A stretch of DNA of 8,226 nt. Origin: DATAYF01 sp036272735. GTDB taxonomy: Bacteria; Chloroflexota; Ktedonobacteria; Ktedonobacterales; Ktedonobacteraceae. The notes beneath the pieces were generated by a model. The model was not told the DNA's origin. It was given only the letters and a program-made list of their open reading frames with translations, and did no database searches. The stretch spans positions 1 through 8,226 of the forward strand of contig DATAYF010000678.1 in assembly GCA_036272735.1 (NCBI GenBank). Reading direction: 5' to 3'. Numbering within the stretch: position 1 is the first letter of the stretch; each line of letters opens with the position of its first letter. Made by a program: the position numbers and the translations under genes. Shown one piece after another: positions 6,075 to 8,226 of the stretch.

Positions 6075-7922
6075 TTGGGTTTTTTGATGGATGGTCTGGA
6101 TGCCGAATCCTATGATCGCACCTACAAGGATGGTCAGCTTATCGGGCGTATTGTCCATTACTTTCGCCCGGTTGCCCTCATCATGTTGGCGGTGGCTGTG
6201 CTGGTGGTGCTGGGCTCATTGATGGATGCCGTGACGCCAATACTCATTTCGGATACGCTGGATGCGCTCAATTCCTCCAAGCTGTTGCAGACAACGCTGC
6301 TGCTGGTTGGTTTTGTGTTGGTCGCGGCCATCTTTTCGTGGCTGTGTAATATGTTTCGGCAATGGCTTTCCGCGCGTGCCGTGGGCGATGTGATTTTGCA
6401 ATTGCGCAAGGATGCATTTTCGTCGGTGATGGATCGCGATATGTCTTTCTTCGACGAGTTTATCTCTGGGAAGATCATCAGCCGCGTGACTTCGGATACC
6501 GACAAGTTTGCGACCGTTGTCACGTTGACGCTGAACCTGCTCAGCCAGGTGCTGTTGTTTTTGATTATCGTGTGTGTGCTATTTTTTAGAAACTGGCGTC
6601 TTGCACTGCTTACCTTTACGATTATGCCTGCAATTCTGGTGGTGGCGCTGGTCTTTCGGCGCTTAGCGCGTGTGTATACGCAGCAATCACAGCGTTCGAT
6701 CAGCCGTGTAAACGCGAATGTGCAGGAGGTGGTGAGTGGCATTACCATCGCCAAGAATTTTCGCCAGGAACAGAACATGTACGATGAATTCAGGCGCGTC
6801 AATACGCAATCGTATCATGTCAATATGCGTGCCGGTTTCCTCTACAACGGCATCTTCCCTGTGTTGGTGACGATTGCGAACGTGGGAACGACGATTGTGG
6901 TGTACTTTGGGGGCAATAACGTGCTCCATCACCTGATTTCGGCGGGTGACTGGTTTTTGTTTGTGCAGGGAGTCGCTCTGCTCTGGGCCCCGTTGACCAG
7001 CATCGCCTCGTTTTGGAGCCAGTTCCAACTGGGGCTTTCGGCCAGCGAGCGCGTATTCGCGTTGTTGGACGCCGAGCCTCGCGTGCACCAGCACGACAAT
7101 CAGCCGGTGCCGCAATTGCGTGGCGATATCGAGTTCCGCCACGTCCATTTCAGCTATGACGATAGACAAATGGTGCTGCCCGACTTCAACATCCATATTA
7201 AAGCAGGTGAGACTGTCGCCTTTGTGGGTCATACGGGAGCCGGTAAATCGAGCATCGCCAAGCTGATTGCCCGTTTCTACGAATTTCGGGGAGGCGAAAT
7301 TTTGCTGGATGGACAGGATATCCGCTCGTTTGATTTGCGCGATTACCATCGTCTTTTAGGCATGGTTCCGCAGGTGCCGTTTCTCTTCTCCGGCACGATA
7401 GCTGATAATATTCGCTATGCAAGTCCAGAAGCGAGTGACGAGGAGGTGGAAGCAGTTGCCATGCAGATTGGGGGCGGCGATTGGTTGGAGGCGTTGCCGC
7501 TGGGTTTGCAGACGATGGTGGGTGAAGAAGGGCGCGCGCTGTCGATGGGTCAGCGCCAACTGGTTGCGCTGGCGCGCGTGCTGTTGCAGAACCCCTCGAT
7601 CATCGTGCTTGACGAGGCCACGGCCAGCGTCGATCCACTCACCGAGTCGCAAATTCAGGAAGGACTCGACACCCTGCTTGAACAGCGCACGGCGATTGTG
7701 ATTGCGCACCGACTCTCGACGATCAAAGCCGCTGATCGCATTATCGTGCTGGATCGTGGGCTAAGCGTTGAGGAAGGGAGCCACGATGAATTGATGTTGC
7801 AGGGTGGGCACTACGCGCACCTGTACAATACCTACTTTCGGCACCAGTCGCCAGACTACCGACCCGGCGAAGGCTTCGTACCCGTGCTGTTGCCTGTAGA
7901 AAGCGTGGGAGAAGTCTCATAA
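6075..7922 (+). CDS. ABC exporter half-transporter, catalytic subunit with LSMGQ signature
   Basis: This 615-residue protein is the partner of the upstream subunit, with a six-helix membrane domain (about 30-315) and an ATPase domain (about 350-590). Walker A is GHTGAGKSS (385-393, K391), the Q-loop Gln is Q433, Walker B is SIIVLDE with catalytic E514, the D-loop is ASVD (517-520) and the switch His is H545. The signature is LSMGQ (489-493) instead of LSGGQ. Since each ATP site pairs one subunit's Walker motifs with the other's signature, the intact site uses this E514 and the partner's LSGGQ, while LSMGQ faces the partner's D511 in the weak site. A 25-residue C-terminal extension rich in Pro/Val follows the ATPase domain. 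The TTG start is supported by AAAGGAG. Cotranscription with the upstream gene is likely from the same strand and the short gap. The substrate is unknown. Confidence 0.92.
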   Translation: MGFLMDGLDAESYDRTYKDGQLIGRIVHYFRPVALIMLAVAVLVVLGSLMDAVTPILISDTLDALNSSKLLQTTLLLVGFVLVAAIFSWLCNMFRQWLSARAVGDVILQLRKDAFSSVMDRDMSFFDEFISGKIISRVTSDTDKFATVVTLTLNLLSQVLLFLIIVCVLFFRNWRLALLTFTIMPAILVVALVFRRLARVYTQQSQRSISRVNANVQEVVSGITIAKNFRQEQNMYDEFRRVNTQSYHVNMRAGFLYNGIFPVLVTIANVGTTIVVYFGGNNVLHHLISAGDWFLFVQGVALLWAPLTSIASFWSQFQLGLSASERVFALLDAEPRVHQHDNQPVPQLRGDIEFRHVHFSYDDRQMVLPDFNIHIKAGETVAFVGHTGAGKSSIAKLIARFYEFRGGEILLDGQDIRSFDLRDYHRLLGMVPQVPFLFSGTIADNIRYASPEASDEEVEAVAMQIGGGDWLEALPLGLQTMVGEEGRALSMGQRQLVALARVLLQNPSIIVLDEATASVDPLTESQIQEGLDTLLEQRTAIVIAHRLSTIKAADRIIVLDRGLSVEEGSHDELMLQGGHYAHLYNTYFRHQSPDYRPGEGFVPVLLPVESVGEVS

Positions 7923-7926
7923 TACC

Positions 7927-7986
7927 CAATGACATAGATACACGTTGATGGCCCCATGGGGCCATCAACGTGTATCTATGTCATTG
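7927..7986. terminator. Perfect 60-bp palindrome 1, four bases after the ABC operon
   Basis: Two 30-base arms (7927-7956 and 7957-7986) are exact reverse complements with no spacer, and the centre is GCCCCATGGGGC. In RNA this gives a hairpin of about 28 bp starting 4 nt after the TAA of the exporter. A loose T-rich stretch (TTTT at 7992-7995, TATTTTTA at 8009-8016) follows. It probably marks the transcript end of the operon, but the stem is far longer than an ordinary intrinsic terminator and would be a good RNase III substrate. Termination is inferred; the palindrome is directly observed. Confidence 0.7.
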
Positions 7987-8032
7987 CATGGTTTTAATGA
8001 GTGCAAGTTATTTTTATGGTTTACAAGAAGCA

Positions 8033-8092
8033 AAACCACATAGACGAACGAGAATACCTCTATAGAGGTATTCTCGTTCGTCTATGTGGTTT
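8033..8092. repeat. Perfect 60-bp palindrome 2
   Basis: The arms 8033-8062 and 8063-8092 are exact reverse complements meeting at CCTCTATAGAGG. It has the same arm length as palindrome 1, lies 46 bp after it, and agrees at 17 of 30 arm positions in register, including ACATAGA at arm positions 6-12 and ACG at 16-18. The flanks GC on both sides extend pairing after one unpaired A (8032). No T-run follows on the plus strand. It could be a terminator for a convergent gene or a member of a palindromic repeat family. Confidence 0.75.
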
Positions 8093-8172
8093 GCCGTGTA
8101 TTGTTTAAGAATTTATCAATAAACTGGTTTCACCAATCATGGTCACTGCCATTTTTTACTTTGGCTAGTGTT

Positions 8173-8226
8173 CTACATCTCTTTCATCTGACGATCAACT
8201 ACTGATCGAGACTCATCAGCTTGGAA
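8173..8226 (-). CDS. Possible C-terminal end of a minus-strand gene entering from the right
   Basis: From the window edge the minus strand is open for 17 codons to a TAG (8173-8175), giving FQADESRSVVDRQMKEM. The other two minus frames stop within a few codons. The composition is protein-like but the piece is far too short to be sure. If real, this gene converges on the ABC operon and the two palindromes lie between two 3' ends. Confidence 0.25.
   Translation of the reverse strand, partial: FQADESRSVVDRQMKEM

Noticed and set aside
6158..7349. Long minus-strand open frames within the second ABC gene
   Set aside because: Antisense to intact Walker and transmembrane coding sequence. Composition is typical of shadow frames.

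Overview
The window looks like a chromosomal stretch from a Gram-positive-type or Chloroflexota bacterium. From memory, the proteins most resemble those of Ktedonobacteria (soil Chloroflexota). That is an impression from protein style, moderate G+C, TTG starts and sigma70-type promoters, not a database result. No rRNA, tRNA, CRISPR array or transposase gene was seen.

Layout from left to right. (1) Bases 1-72, minus strand: the first 24 codons of a His-rich, probably metal-binding protein that runs off the left edge. It has a good promoter at 118-146 and two near-identical 21-bp direct repeats at 158-207 upstream of that promoter. (2) Bases 448-1956: a cassette of about 1.5 kb bounded by 79-bp inverted repeats (78/79 identical). 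It carries one gene, a GT4-type glycosyltransferase (779-1876), and no transposase, so it resembles a 'mobile insertion cassette'. (3) Bases 2330-3691, minus strand: a 12-helix MFS efflux-type transporter, read from a near-consensus promoter (3769-3797) whose spacer contains a dyad. (4) A 500-bp divergent intergenic region with a repeated AGGTGTCA motif. (5) Bases 4193-5983 and 6075-7922, plus strand: the two half-transporters of a heterodimeric ABC exporter. Both start with TTG behind strong Shine-Dalgarno sequences, and a large stem-loop separates them. (6) Bases 7927-7986 and 8033-8092: two perfect 60-bp palindromes with partly shared sequence. (7) Possibly the last 17 codons of a minus-strand gene at the right edge.

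How the genes work together. The ABC pair is the clearest functional unit. The first subunit has Asp in place of the catalytic Glu, and the second has LSMGQ instead of LSGGQ. Both changes fall in the same composite ATP site, as in asymmetric exporters of the BmrCD/TM287-288 type. The MFS protein is a second, separately regulated exporter read divergently. The glycosyltransferase appears to be an independent insertion. The most unusual features are the transposase-free glycosyltransferase cassette and the pair of perfect 60-bp palindromes whose differences are mirrored in both arms.
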